The notes: generated by a model not told the origin, from the sequence alone. Positions 1-6,941 are shown, counted from the stretch's first letter. The stretch: DNA of 6,941 nucleotides from an uncultured Clostridium sp. (GCA_900556695.1 USQA01000066.1:1-6941); one strand, 5' to 3'. Numbers and translations: made by a program.

Positions 1-28
1 TGCCAAAAAGGTCCGTCCCCGATGGCAA
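1..28. repeat. Partial copy of a GC-rich palindromic dispersed repeat
   Basis: Bases 2-28 match the right arm of the palindrome at 4722-4748 in 25 of 27 positions; the only change is GAT in place of AGT just after the CCCC run. The unit is bounded by TGCCA (1-5) and TGGCA (23-27), a short terminal inversion, around a GGTCCGTCCCC core. It is much richer in GC than the surrounding DNA. The window starts inside it, so a mirror-image arm probably lies just outside. The resemblance to GGGGACGG-core repeats that I recall from other Firmicutes is from memory and unchecked. Confidence 0.8.
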
Positions 29-110
29 TAACTTGAACATTAAGTGTTATTTTTATATTTATATGAACTTTTAATATTATTCGTTTGCATATTTTCCTAT
101 TATTAATTCG

Positions 111-139
111 TTCTCATTTACTCTCACTATTGCTATACT
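111..139 (+). promoter_or_regulatory. Probable sigma-A promoter with extended -10 for the upstream XRE regulator
   Basis: A -10 box TATACT (134-139) is preceded by TG one base upstream (131-132), forming an extended -10. A -35-like TTCTCA (111-116) sits 17 bases upstream and matches 4 of 6 consensus positions. Transcription would begin near 146, leaving a leader of about 20 bases with GGAGG at 157-161. The stretch 29-110 between the repeat and this promoter is plain AT-rich DNA in which I see no gene or clear structure. Confidence 0.55.
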
Positions 140-167
140 TTTTATAAATCTATATTGGAGGTAAATT

Positions 168-548
168 ATGATTGATACAAATAAAAAAGATTCTAAAGAA
201 TATATGGGAAAAAAGATAAGATTAGCTAGAACTATTTCTAATCTTACTCAAGAAGAACTAGCAGAAAAATTGTCTTTAACTCCAGAGTATGTTAGTCAAA
301 TTGAACGAGGTATATCTTATGGTAGTGTAGAAACACTTATTAATATTTGTAAGACTTTAAATGTTAATGCTGATTTCTTATTACATGGATTGCTTAACAA
401 CGATTCTAATAATTTAAGTGATTTAATTGATGAGGATTTTTTATCTGAATATTTAAAACTTGATTCTTACAATAAAACATTGTTAAATGTCTTTACACAT
501 GATTTAATAAAAATGCAAGAGGAAAAAATCAAAAGAAAAAAACAGTAA
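168..548 (+). CDS. XRE-family helix-turn-helix transcriptional regulator
   Basis: This 126-residue protein has a Cro/CI-type DNA-binding domain at about residues 15-72. Helix 2 is TQEELAEKL (27-35) and the recognition helix region is TPEYVSQIERG (38-48), followed by the usual hydrophobic helices of the fold. The remaining 50 residues are acidic and then a helical stretch ending in a very basic tail (KIKRKKQ); there is no enzymatic or sensor domain, so it is probably a small dimeric repressor. ATG at 168 is well supported by GGAGG at 157-161 with a 6-base spacer. It converges on smc and shares a terminator with it. Its layout resembles the second regulator in the window (4255-4593): an N-terminal HTH and a short C-terminal helical segment. 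Its target genes cannot be read from the sequence, and I saw no copy of the CTTGT-core motif at its own promoter. Confidence 0.88.
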   Translation: MIDTNKKDSKEYMGKKIRLARTISNLTQEELAEKLSLTPEYVSQIERGISYGSVETLINICKTLNVNADFLLHGLLNNDSNNLSDLIDEDFLSEYLKLDSYNKTLLNVFTHDLIKMQEEKIKRKKQ

Positions 549-570
549 AAAACAAACAATTTCCGTATAT

Positions 571-612
571 AAAAAACCAGATTATTAATTTTTCCTAATA
601 ATCTGGTTTTTT
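571..612. terminator. Bidirectional intrinsic terminator between the XRE gene and smc
   Basis: A perfect 17-bp inverted repeat (571-587 with 596-612) surrounds an 8-base loop. The stem holds the GC pairs of CCAGATTATTA/TAATAATCTGG and is flanked by six A on the left and six T on the right. Read from either strand it gives a hairpin followed by a U tract. It lies 22 bases after the regulator's stop and 24 bases beyond the smc stop, as expected for a terminator shared by two convergent genes. Confidence 0.88.
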
Positions 613-636
613 AGTTTCATTTTAATTCTATATTTT

Positions 637-3600
637 TTATTGCTTTAATTTCATAGATAATAACTTAGAAATACCGTTTTCTTCCATTGTAACTCCATAA
701 ACTGTATCTGCCGCTTCCATTGTTCCTTTTCTGTGAGTTATTACTAAAAATTGTGTTTGTTTTGAAAATTTCTTCAAATATTCAGCAAAACGATATACAT
801 TAACATCATCAAGTGCTGCTTCAATTTCATCTAAAACACAGAAAGGAGCTGGATTAATTTTTAATATAGCAAATAATAAAGCTATTGCTGTAAACGCCTT
901 TTCTCCTCCTGATAAAAGCATCATATTTTGTAATTTCTTTCCTGGTGGTTGTACTGTTATTTCTATTCCACATTCTAAAATATTTTCTTCATCTTCTAAT
1001 CTTAATGATGCATTTCCTCCACCAAATAATTCTTTAAACACTTCTGAAAAGTTTTTATTAATCATCTCAAATTGTTTCTTAAATTGTTCTTTCATAGTAG
1101 CAGTCATATCTGATATAATTTTTCTTAATTTATTCATAGTATTTTCTAAATCAACTCTTTGTTCACACATAAAGTCATATCTTTCTTTTAATGTTTTATA
1201 TTCTTCTATTGAATCAACATTAACGCTTCCTAATTCTCTAATATCTGAACGTAAATTATTAACTTTCTTTTGAGTTAAAGAAACATTTTCTGGTTTCTTA
1301 TAATCTTTTACATTATTTGGAGTTAATTCATATTCTTCCCACATTTTGTTAACAATATTGCTGATATCTTCTTCTAATTTTGTCTTTTTAACATCTACTT
1401 TTACTATTTGAGCTTTTAAATCCTCAATTGTTTTGAATTTACTTGTAATTTCCTCTTCTTGTTTTTTTAGTTTTTCATTCTTATCTATTCTTGTTTGTTT
1501 TAATTCTTCTATTTTAGAACCACTATTTTTTACTTCTTCATTAATGCGTTCTATTTTCTCTTTTGTGTCTTCTATTGATTTTTCTAAATTAAAATTATCA
1601 CTATTGATTTTTTCTATCTGTTCTTCTTTATTTTTAATACTCTTGTCTGCATTATCAATGTCTATATTAATTCTTTCTTGCATTTCTTCAATTGATGTTT
1701 CACTTTCGTCAAAAGATGAAACTGATATTTTTAAGTTTGTAATATCAAAATTTAAGTCATCTATATATTTTTGATTATCTTTATTTAATTCTGCATATTC
1801 TTGTATTATTTTTGTAAGCTCTTGCGTTTCTTTTACAATATCACTTATTTCTTTTGATATTTTTTCTTTATTTTCTTGTGTTTCTTTTTTCTGTTCTTCT
1901 AAATTGTTTTGTTCATCTTTTAATTTGTTTATTCTATTTTCAATCCTTGATATATTATTATCAATGGCTATTACCTTTTGTTTTTGAGTTGCATATGTAA
2001 TATCTATTTCTTGCAATTCCTTTTCTAAGCTAGTCGCCTCTAATAATGTGTCTTCAATTGATGTTTCATATTCTTCTTTTTCTTTTTGTAATTTTTCTAT
2101 TTTAGTTTTTAAATTTTTTAGATTTTTCTCTAACTTTTCAATTTCTCTTCCTCTACCCAAAATATTTACTGTCTTCTTTGCTACAGATCCACCTGTAATA
2201 CTTCCTGATGCGTTTATCACATCTCCTTCTAAAGTTATTATTCTAAATGAATATCCATTCTTTTTAGCAACTTTAATTGCTGTTTCCATATTATCAACAA
2301 TAACTGTTCTTCCTAGTAAATTAAGTATAATTTGTTCATATTTTTTATTAAACTTAATTAAATCTGATGCAATTCCTATTACGCCATCTTCATTTCCCTT
2401 TATTTTATCTATTTTTCTACCTTTTACAGATGTTATAGGTAAAAAAGATGCTCTTCCTAGATTATTTTTTCTTAAATGTTCAACAAGTCTTTTAGCATCA
2501 TCTTCAGTTTCTGTGACAATATTTTGTAAGCTTGCTCCTAAGCACATTTCAATAGCAGTTTGGTATTCTTCTGGAACTTCAATTACATTTGCTAAAACTC
2601 CATTCATACCTTTTCCAAGTTCTCTTATATTATCACAATCTTTTAATAAAGATTTAACACTTTTTATATAGCCTTCTTTCTCTTTTTCTGTTTCTATTAA
2701 AAATTTTAATCTAGATTCTTTTATTCTTGATTCATTTAATAGACGATTGATATCATCATCATATTTTTTTATTTTTATATTTGCTTCTTCTCTTTGTTCA
2801 TTTATTTTATCTAATGTTTTTACTATTTGATTTCTTTTACTTTCAATATCATAAAAATCTTTAGAAATATCTTCTTTCTCTAATCTTGTGCTATCTAATT
2901 CTGAAATATTATTTGAAATTTCATTTTTTATTTGTCTTTGTCTTTTCTCGTAATTTTCAAAATTAATATCTTGAGTATTATTTTCTGATTGTAATTCATA
3001 TTTTTTATCTGTATTTTGTTCTACTTTTTGTTTATATCCTTCTATTTCAATTTCTTTTGAAGATAATTTCTCAGTAATTTTAGCAAGTTCTTCTTCTTTT
3101 TCTTCTAATTCTTTAGCAAATTTTTCTCTATTTTGTTTTAAGTTTGCTTTCTTTTCTTGTTTTTGTTTTATTTCCTCTTCTAAACCTTTTATCTTTTCTT
3201 TTAATTCTTCAATTTCCTTTGAAAATCTCTTTGAATTCTCTTTGTTATTTGCTATTCTAGTATTTGCTACATTTATATCTGAATTTAACATTTCTATTTC
3301 TTTTTGACTTTCAAAACCAATATTAGACATTTCTTCTATTTTAGTTGTTATCTCATCAATTTGTGTTTTCAATTCTTCTTTTAATTGTTTTATTCTTTCA
3401 AGTCTTCCTTCTTCTTCATTACATTGATTTGTATAAATTTCTTCATCTTTAACAATTTCTTCAAGATTTTTTTTGTATTTTTCTATATTATATATAAACA
3501 ATCCTATTTCTATATTTTTTAATTCTTCCTTTAAATTCAAGTACTTTTTTGCTTTTTCAGATTGAATTTTTAAAGGTTCTAAATTTGTCTCAATTTCTGA

Positions 3601-4185
3601 TAAAATATCGTTAATTCTAAGTAAATTCAACTTTGTACGTTCTAATTTTTTTTCTGATTCTTGTTTTCTTGTTCTATATTTTACAATTCCAGCAGCTTCT
3701 TCAAATATATGTCTTCTATCTTCTGATTTGTTACTTAAAATTTCATCTATCTTTCCTTGACCAATAATAGAGTATCCATCTTTTCCAATTCCAGTATCCA
3801 TGAATAATTCTAATACATCTTTTAGTCTACATGGTACTTTATTTATAAAATATCCAGTTTCACCACTTCTATATATTTTTCTTGTAACTGTTACTTCTGT
3901 ATATTCTATTGGCAATGCTCCATCTTGATTATCAAATACTAAAGAAGCCTCTGCGAAACCTAGAGACTTTCTATTTTGTGTTCCTGAAAAAATTATATCT
4001 AGAGATTTAGCACCTCTTAGTGATTTCATACTTTGTTCACCAAGCACCCATCTTATACTATCAGATATATTGCTTTTTCCAGATCCATTTGGACCTATAA
4101 CACTTGTTATTCCTGGCATAAACTCTAATACAGTTTTATCTGCAAAGGATTTAAATCCCTGTAATTCTAATCTTTTTAAATACAT
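637..4185 (-). CDS. smc: Chromosome segregation ATPase SMC
   Basis: The protein is a bacterial SMC, the core ATPase of the condensin complex with ScpA and ScpB that loads on the chromosome, extrudes DNA loops and helps sister origins separate. At 1182 residues it is the expected length. In order: N-terminal ATPase half with Walker A GPNGSGKSN (31-39), Arg57 in SLRG at the arginine-finger position and Q-loop Gln143; first coiled-coil arm (about 165-515); hinge (about 520-668) with GRASFLPI and SGSITGGS; second coiled-coil arm (about 680-1020); C-terminal half with ABC signature LSGGEK (from 1091) and Walker B VLDEIEAALD (Asp1119, Glu1120). Nothing is truncated. ATG at 4183-4185 is preceded by AAAGGTGAG about 5-6 bases upstream. 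It usually lies between rnc and ftsY in Firmicutes, but neither is here: an XRE gene lies 69 bases upstream and another converges downstream. The hinge and full length exclude SbcC, RecN and Wadjet JetC. Confidence 0.97.
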   Translation of the reverse strand: MYLKRLELQGFKSFADKTVLEFMPGITSVIGPNGSGKSNISDSIRWVLGEQSMKSLRGAKSLDIIFSGTQNRKSLGFAEASLVFDNQDGALPIEYTEVTVTRKIYRSGETGYFINKVPCRLKDVLELFMDTGIGKDGYSIIGQGKIDEILSNKSEDRRHIFEEAAGIVKYRTRKQESEKKLERTKLNLLRINDILSEIETNLEPLKIQSEKAKKYLNLKEELKNIEIGLFIYNIEKYKKNLEEIVKDEEIYTNQCNEEEGRLERIKQLKEELKTQIDEITTKIEEMSNIGFESQKEIEMLNSDINVANTRIANNKENSKRFSKEIEELKEKIKGLEEEIKQKQEKKANLKQNREKFAKELEEKEEELAKITEKLSSKEIEIEGYKQKVEQNTDKKYELQSENNTQDINFENYEKRQRQIKNEISNNISELDSTRLEKEDISKDFYDIESKRNQIVKTLDKINEQREEANIKIKKYDDDINRLLNESRIKESRLKFLIETEKEKEGYIKSVKSLLKDCDNIRELGKGMNGVLANVIEVPEEYQTAIEMCLGASLQNIVTETEDDAKRLVEHLRKNNLGRASFLPITSVKGRKIDKIKGNEDGVIGIASDLIKFNKKYEQIILNLLGRTVIVDNMETAIKVAKKNGYSFRIITLEGDVINASGSITGGSVAKKTVNILGRGREIEKLEKNLKNLKTKIEKLQKEKEEYETSIEDTLLEATSLEKELQEIDITYATQKQKVIAIDNNISRIENRINKLKDEQNNLEEQKKETQENKEKISKEISDIVKETQELTKIIQEYAELNKDNQKYIDDLNFDITNLKISVSSFDESETSIEEMQERINIDIDNADKSIKNKEEQIEKINSDNFNLEKSIEDTKEKIERINEEVKNSGSKIEELKQTRIDKNEKLKKQEEEITSKFKTIEDLKAQIVKVDVKKTKLEEDISNIVNKMWEEYELTPNNVKDYKKPENVSLTQKKVNNLRSDIRELGSVNVDSIEEYKTLKERYDFMCEQRVDLENTMNKLRKIISDMTATMKEQFKKQFEMINKNFSEVFKELFGGGNASLRLEDEENILECGIEITVQPPGKKLQNMMLLSGGEKAFTAIALLFAILKINPAPFCVLDEIEAALDDVNVYRFAEYLKKFSKQTQFLVITHRKGTMEAADTVYGVTMEENGISKLLSMKLKQ

Positions 4186-4220
4186 CTATTCTCACCTTTT
4201 GTCGATTAATTTACATGTAG

Positions 4221-4247
4221 TTTATACCATTTTTCGATTTTTGTAAA
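4221..4247 (-). promoter_or_regulatory. Possible smc promoter
   Basis: On the - strand an extended -10, TGGTATAAA (plus-strand 4221-4229), lies in the 69-base gap before smc. TTTACA (4242-4247) is a reasonable -35, but its spacer to TATAAA is only 15 bases; using TAAACT as the -10 restores 17 bases at the cost of a weaker box. I see no hairpin terminator in the gap, so smc may also be reached by transcription from the regulator gene upstream. Confidence 0.4.
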
Positions 4248-4254
4248 GCCAATA

Positions 4255-4593
4255 TTATACAAAATCCGACCCTGAAACAATTTTTGCAATATTATAAATC
4301 AATTTTTGTTTATCAGGTGTACAATTGATTAAAATATTATATAATTCTTTATCTAAATATTTATCTGAACAAGTATCTGTACCTGTAACTAGCTTCTCTA
4401 AAGGCACATCCAATGCCTTTGAGATTTGTGCTAGCCTTTTCAAATTTATTTGAGAATGACCTCTTTCAACTCTACTTAAAAATGCTGTTGCTACATCTAT
4501 TTCTTCTGATAATTTTTCTTGTGACCAACCCTTTTCTTTACGTGCTTGTCTAATTCTATCACCTATTAACGAATAATCTATTTCATTTTCCAT
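4255..4593 (-). CDS. XRE-family helix-turn-helix transcriptional regulator upstream of smc
   Basis: From ATG at 4591-4593 the protein has 112 residues. An XRE DNA-binding domain spans about residues 8-70: helix 2 SQEKLSEEI (24-32), recognition helix VATAFLSRVERG (34-45), then LKRLAQISKALDVP. The C-terminal 40 residues (KELYNILINCTPDKQKLIYNIAKIVSG, read as two pieces around the Cys-Thr-Pro) form a short helical segment likely used for dimerisation. The reading frame extends to an ATG at 4624-4626, but that codon lies inside the promoter spacer, upstream of the -10 box. The internal ATG has AAGGAGGAG (4601-4609) 7 bases before it, so it is the real start. CTTGT-core sites over the promoter suggest that it represses itself. 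It lies 69 bases upstream of smc on the same strand without a visible terminator. A link to chromosome segregation is not shown. Confidence 0.9.
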   Translation of the reverse strand: MENEIDYSLIGDRIRQARKEKGWSQEKLSEEIDVATAFLSRVERGHSQINLKRLAQISKALDVPLEKLVTGTDTCSDKYLDKELYNILINCTPDKQKLIYNIAKIVSGSDFV

Positions 4594-4606
4594 TTTTTTA
4601 CTCCTC

Positions 4607-4680
4607 CTTGTAAGTAAATATAACATTATGAGTTCTACTTGTCAATATATTTTTTATCTATCAATAAAATTTTACAAGTA
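4607..4680. promoter_or_regulatory. Three operator-like CTTGT-core sites across the XRE promoter
   Basis: Three copies of a CTTGT(A/C)A core occur: plus-strand CTTGTAA at 4607-4613, plus-strand CTTGTCA at 4638-4644, and minus-strand CTTGTAA (plus TTACAAG) at 4672-4678. The outer two of the upstream pair extend to TACTTGT (4636-4642) and ACAAGTA (4674-4680), a 7-bp inverted pair. Centres lie about 31 and 34 bases apart, close to three helical turns. The middle site overlaps the -35 box and the first covers the start of transcription, as expected of repressor sites. Binding by the adjacent regulator is inferred, not shown. Confidence 0.5.
4617..4645 (-). promoter_or_regulatory. Strong sigma-A promoter of the smc-proximal XRE gene
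   Basis: On the - strand a perfect -35 TTGACA (4640-4645) and a -10 TATATT (4617-4622) are separated by exactly 17 bases. Transcription would begin near 4610, immediately before the AAGGAGGAG ribosome binding site, giving a very short leader. This is the best promoter in the window. It fixes the translation start of the gene, since an ATG at 4626 could not be in the transcript. Confidence 0.8.
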
Positions 4681-4686
4681 AGAAAG

Positions 4687-4748
4687 TTGCCACTGGGGAC
4701 GGACCTTTTTGGCAAAAAGTGGCCAAAAAGGTCCGTCCCCAGTGGCAA
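4687..4748. repeat. Perfect 27-bp palindromic repeat element
   Basis: Arm 4687-4713 is the exact reverse complement of 4722-4748, with an 8-base loop (4714-4721). Each arm carries a GGGGACGGACC core and a run of five T or A. The left unit is itself bounded by TTGCCA and TGGCAA (4687-4692, 4710-4715). It begins one base after the substrate-binding protein stop codon and lies before the XRE promoter, so a transcript from the ABC operon would fold here. The hairpin could slow or end transcription, but no clean U tract follows it, so it is not a textbook terminator. The same unit appears at the window start (1-28), which marks it as a dispersed element. No transposase is encoded nearby. Confidence 0.92.
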
Positions 4749-4749
4749 T

Positions 4750-5763
4750 TTATTTAATTACTTTTTCAGCATAAGTGTTATTCACTATTTTATCATATGG
4801 AGCTTTTTGTTTTAGTTCTCCTGCTTCTGTCATAACCTCTTGTAATCTATTAAATGATTCTTCTTTTAATATTGGCGTATCATTCCAAGCATCAATATCT
4901 TTATAACTTTGTATTGCAGTTGCTAACATTTCAACATCTGTACCTGGAAAGAAGTTTTGTATTACTTCTGCTATTTCTTTACTTGAGTGGCTTTTTACCC
5001 ATTGTTGTCCTTGATAAATTGCTTTTGTGAAGTCTTCTATAGTTTTTTCATTTCTTGATATATAACTTTTTTTAGCAAAATACGCTGTGTATGGTATTTC
5101 TCCAGCTTCTTCTCCTACTGATGCTACAATATAACCCTTTCCTTCTTTTTCTGTAAGAGATGCTGTTGGTTCGAACAATGTTACATAATCTGCATTTCCA
5201 CTTGCAAATGCACCTGCCATCAAGTCAAATTTAATGCTATCATCTAAAGTTGCATCTGTTTTTGGATTTATTCCATTCTTTTTTAATACATATTCCAATG
5301 TCATATATGGAACTCCTCCCTTTCTTCCTGGAATGATAGTTTTTCCTTTTAAGTCTTTCCAATCAAAATTTTTGTTTTCTTTTCTTGATACTAAAAATGA
5401 TCCATCTTTTTTTGTCATTTGTGCAAATACTTGTGTATAGTCTTCTTTTCCTTCATTATATACATAAATTGATGCTTCAGGTCCAGCAAATCCAATATCA
5501 CATTGATTTGATAATACTGCTGTCATTACAGCATCTGCCCCCTGACCTGTAGTTAATTCTATATCCATTTTATTTTCTTTAAAATATCCTTTGTTTATAG
5601 CTACATATTGTGGTGCATAGAATACTGAACGTGTAACTTCATTTACTTTAATTACTTTTAAATCACTTTTATCATTAGATTTCATATTATTAAAAATAAT
5701 AATTCCTATAATTACAACTATTATAACTATAACTGCTATAGTTATTTTCTTTTTACTTTTCAT
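4750..5763 (-). CDS. ABC transporter substrate-binding protein, NMT1/SsuA-like
   Basis: This 337-residue protein resembles the periplasmic-binding fold family that serves SsuABC, TauABC, NrtABC and ThiXYZ importers (sulfonate, taurine, nitrate, thiamine-precursor and related). Family features include FYAPQYVAINKGYFKEN (48-64), the QCDIGFAGPE segment (87-96) typical of the ligand cleft, and GRKGGVPYMTLEYVLKKNGI (146-165). Residues 7-24 are a strongly hydrophobic helix after a KSKKK stretch. There is no lipobox cysteine, the only Cys being residue 88, so the protein appears tethered by an uncleaved helix and not by a lipid. GGGAGG (5771-5776) lies 7 bases before the ATG. The gene starts 14 bases after the permease stop, as the last gene of the operon. 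No ThiY-like CCCFC motif is present, and the substrate remains unknown. Confidence 0.88.
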   Translation of the reverse strand: MKSKKKITIAVIVIIVVIIGIIIFNNMKSNDKSDLKVIKVNEVTRSVFYAPQYVAINKGYFKENKMDIELTTGQGADAVMTAVLSNQCDIGFAGPEASIYVYNEGKEDYTQVFAQMTKKDGSFLVSRKENKNFDWKDLKGKTIIPGRKGGVPYMTLEYVLKKNGINPKTDATLDDSIKFDLMAGAFASGNADYVTLFEPTASLTEKEGKGYIVASVGEEAGEIPYTAYFAKKSYISRNEKTIEDFTKAIYQGQQWVKSHSSKEIAEVIQNFFPGTDVEMLATAIQSYKDIDAWNDTPILKEESFNRLQEVMTEAGELKQKAPYDKIVNNTYAEKVIK

Positions 5764-5777
5764 TTTTTTTCCTCCCT

Positions 5778-6580
5778 TTATTTAAAATTATTTGATTTAA
5801 GGATAAATTTTTCAAGCAATAATATCGCTCCATACATAATTCCTGCTACAATTCCAAGTATAATTACACTAGCCATTACCAAATCCAATTTAAATACCTG
5901 ACCACCATATACAATTAAATATCCAAGACCTGCTTTAGAAACTAAAAATTCTCCAGATATAATTCCTACAAGAGATAACCCGATATTTACTTTTAGTGAA
6001 TTAATAAATGTTGACAAATTTGCAGGTATGACTATTTTGGTCAATATTTGATATTTTGTGGCCTTAAATGTTTTTGCCATTTTTATAATTTCTTTATCTG
6101 TCTTTAAAAAGCCATTTAAATTTTCTAATATCGTAACAATTAGAGAAATTAAAATCCCCATTGTTACAATTGCTGGCATTCCTGCACCAACCCATATGAT
6201 AATAATTGGGCCGTAATGCTACTTTAGGTAAACTATTTAATACAACTAAATATGGATCTAAAACTTTTGATAAAAATTCTGACCACCATAAAATAATTGC
6301 AACAATAATTCCTATAAAAGTTCCAAGTAAAAAACCTACAACTGTTTCATACACAGTAACACCTATATGTTTTCCTAAATCATTTGCTCCAAGATGTATT
6401 AATGTATTAAAAATTCTACTTGGTTGACTTGTTATAAAACTGTCTATAATATTCATATCAGCTAATATTTCCCATACTCCTAAAAAAATTATTAGTATTG
6501 ATATTTGAGTTAAAAAAATCAATTTATTTTTTCTTTTTACTTTTTTTAAATATTCCTTTCTTTCTTTAGAAATTACTAAT

Positions 6581-6588
<8 letters not shown>
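5778..6588 (-). pseudogene. ABC transporter permease (SsuC/TauC-like), frameshifted by one extra base
   Basis: This would be the membrane channel of the importer. The first 125 codons (6588-6214) read to SLPKVAL; the frame then changes and runs through unrelated residues to a stop at 6094. The homologous sequence resumes in another frame as GPIIIIWVGAGMPAIVTMG and continues to 5778. Removing the single G at 6213 (C on the coding strand) joins the parts into 269 residues, the normal family length. The repaired protein has hydrophobic segments near residues 24-46 and 78-103 and several later ones, plus the EAA-type cytoplasmic loop that contacts the ATPase (about 169-190, MAKTFKATKYQILTKIVIPA). 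The start overlaps the ATPase stop by 8 bases (6581-6588), with GGAG at 6592-6595 and AAGGAG further upstream, so the two are probably translationally coupled. Both halves remain well conserved, which suggests a recent mutation or a sequence error. A separate gene from the ATG at 6179 is unlikely, as it lacks a good ribosome binding site. Confidence 0.88.
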
Positions 6589-6940
<352 letters not shown>

Positions 6941-6941
6941 A

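Noticed and set aside
1433..2671. Plus-strand open frames at 1433-1774 and 2048-2671
   Set aside because: They lie antisense inside smc, have Ser/Phe/Ile-rich compositions typical of the complement of Glu/Lys-rich coiled coils, and show no family features.
637..4185. A defence-type SMC-like protein (Wadjet JetC, SbcC, RecN)
   Set aside because: The length, hinge with GRASFLPI and SGSITGGS, and the full set of ATPase motifs match housekeeping SMC; no jetA, jetB, jetD or nuclease partner is present.
4186..4254. A terminator or small RNA between the XRE gene and smc
   Set aside because: No stem of useful length or T tract is visible; only a possible promoter.
4594..4626. Longer N-terminus of the smc-proximal XRE protein starting at 4626
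   Set aside because: That ATG lies between the -35 and -10 boxes and would not be transcribed; the ATG at 4593 has a strong ribosome binding site.
1..4748. A CRISPR array formed from the shared repeat
   Set aside because: Only two loci 4.7 kb apart, palindromic, with genes between them and no regular spacers.
5234..5440. Plus-strand open frame antisense to the substrate-binding protein gene
   Set aside because: Shadow of a well-supported gene, with no ribosome binding site or recognisable domain.
5778..6179. A separate small membrane protein gene
   Set aside because: It is the C-terminal half of the frameshifted permease; joining across 6213 gives the normal full-length protein.

Overview
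The window is AT-rich DNA with strong GGAGG-type ribosome binding sites, consensus-like sigma-A promoters and a bacterial SMC of Firmicutes type. It most likely comes from a low-GC Clostridia-like Firmicute, possibly a gut species; that placement is inferred from sequence character and from memory of the families, not from a search. Both ends lie in repetitive sequence (a dispersed palindromic repeat on the left, a GAAA microsatellite on the right), so the window may be a complete short assembly contig.

Left part (1-612): a partial copy of a GC-rich repeat (1-28), then an extended -10 promoter and a small XRE-type helix-turn-helix regulator on the + strand (168-548). A perfect 17-bp stem with A and T tracts (571-612) follows. 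It can end transcription from both sides, because the next gene converges on it.

Centre (637-4645): a full-length chromosome segregation ATPase gene, smc, on the - strand (637-4185). Upstream of it is a second small XRE regulator (4255-4593) on the same strand. That regulator has a near-perfect promoter overlapped by repeated CTTGT-core sites, which suggests autoregulation. No terminator separates it from smc, so the two may be partly co-transcribed. The usual Firmicute neighbours of smc, rnc and ftsY, are absent.

Boundary (4687-4748): a perfect 27-bp inverted repeat with an 8-nt loop. Its arm is nearly identical to the sequence at 1-28, so the regulator-smc-regulator block is bracketed by the same repeat family.

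Right part (4750-6941): a - strand ABC importer operon of the SsuABC/TauABC/NrtABC/ThiXYZ type. In transcription order it holds the 3' part of the ATPase gene, a permease gene broken by one extra base at 6213, and a substrate-binding protein held by an uncleaved N-terminal membrane helix. The substrate cannot be named from sequence. As written the transporter would not work, because the permease is frameshifted. The ATPase gene runs into a GAAA repeat exactly where its conserved sequence ends, so sequencing or assembly error must be considered for both defects.

I found no convincing undescribed system. The most interesting points are the repeat family, the unusual smc neighbourhood with two related regulators, and the operator-like array upstream of smc.
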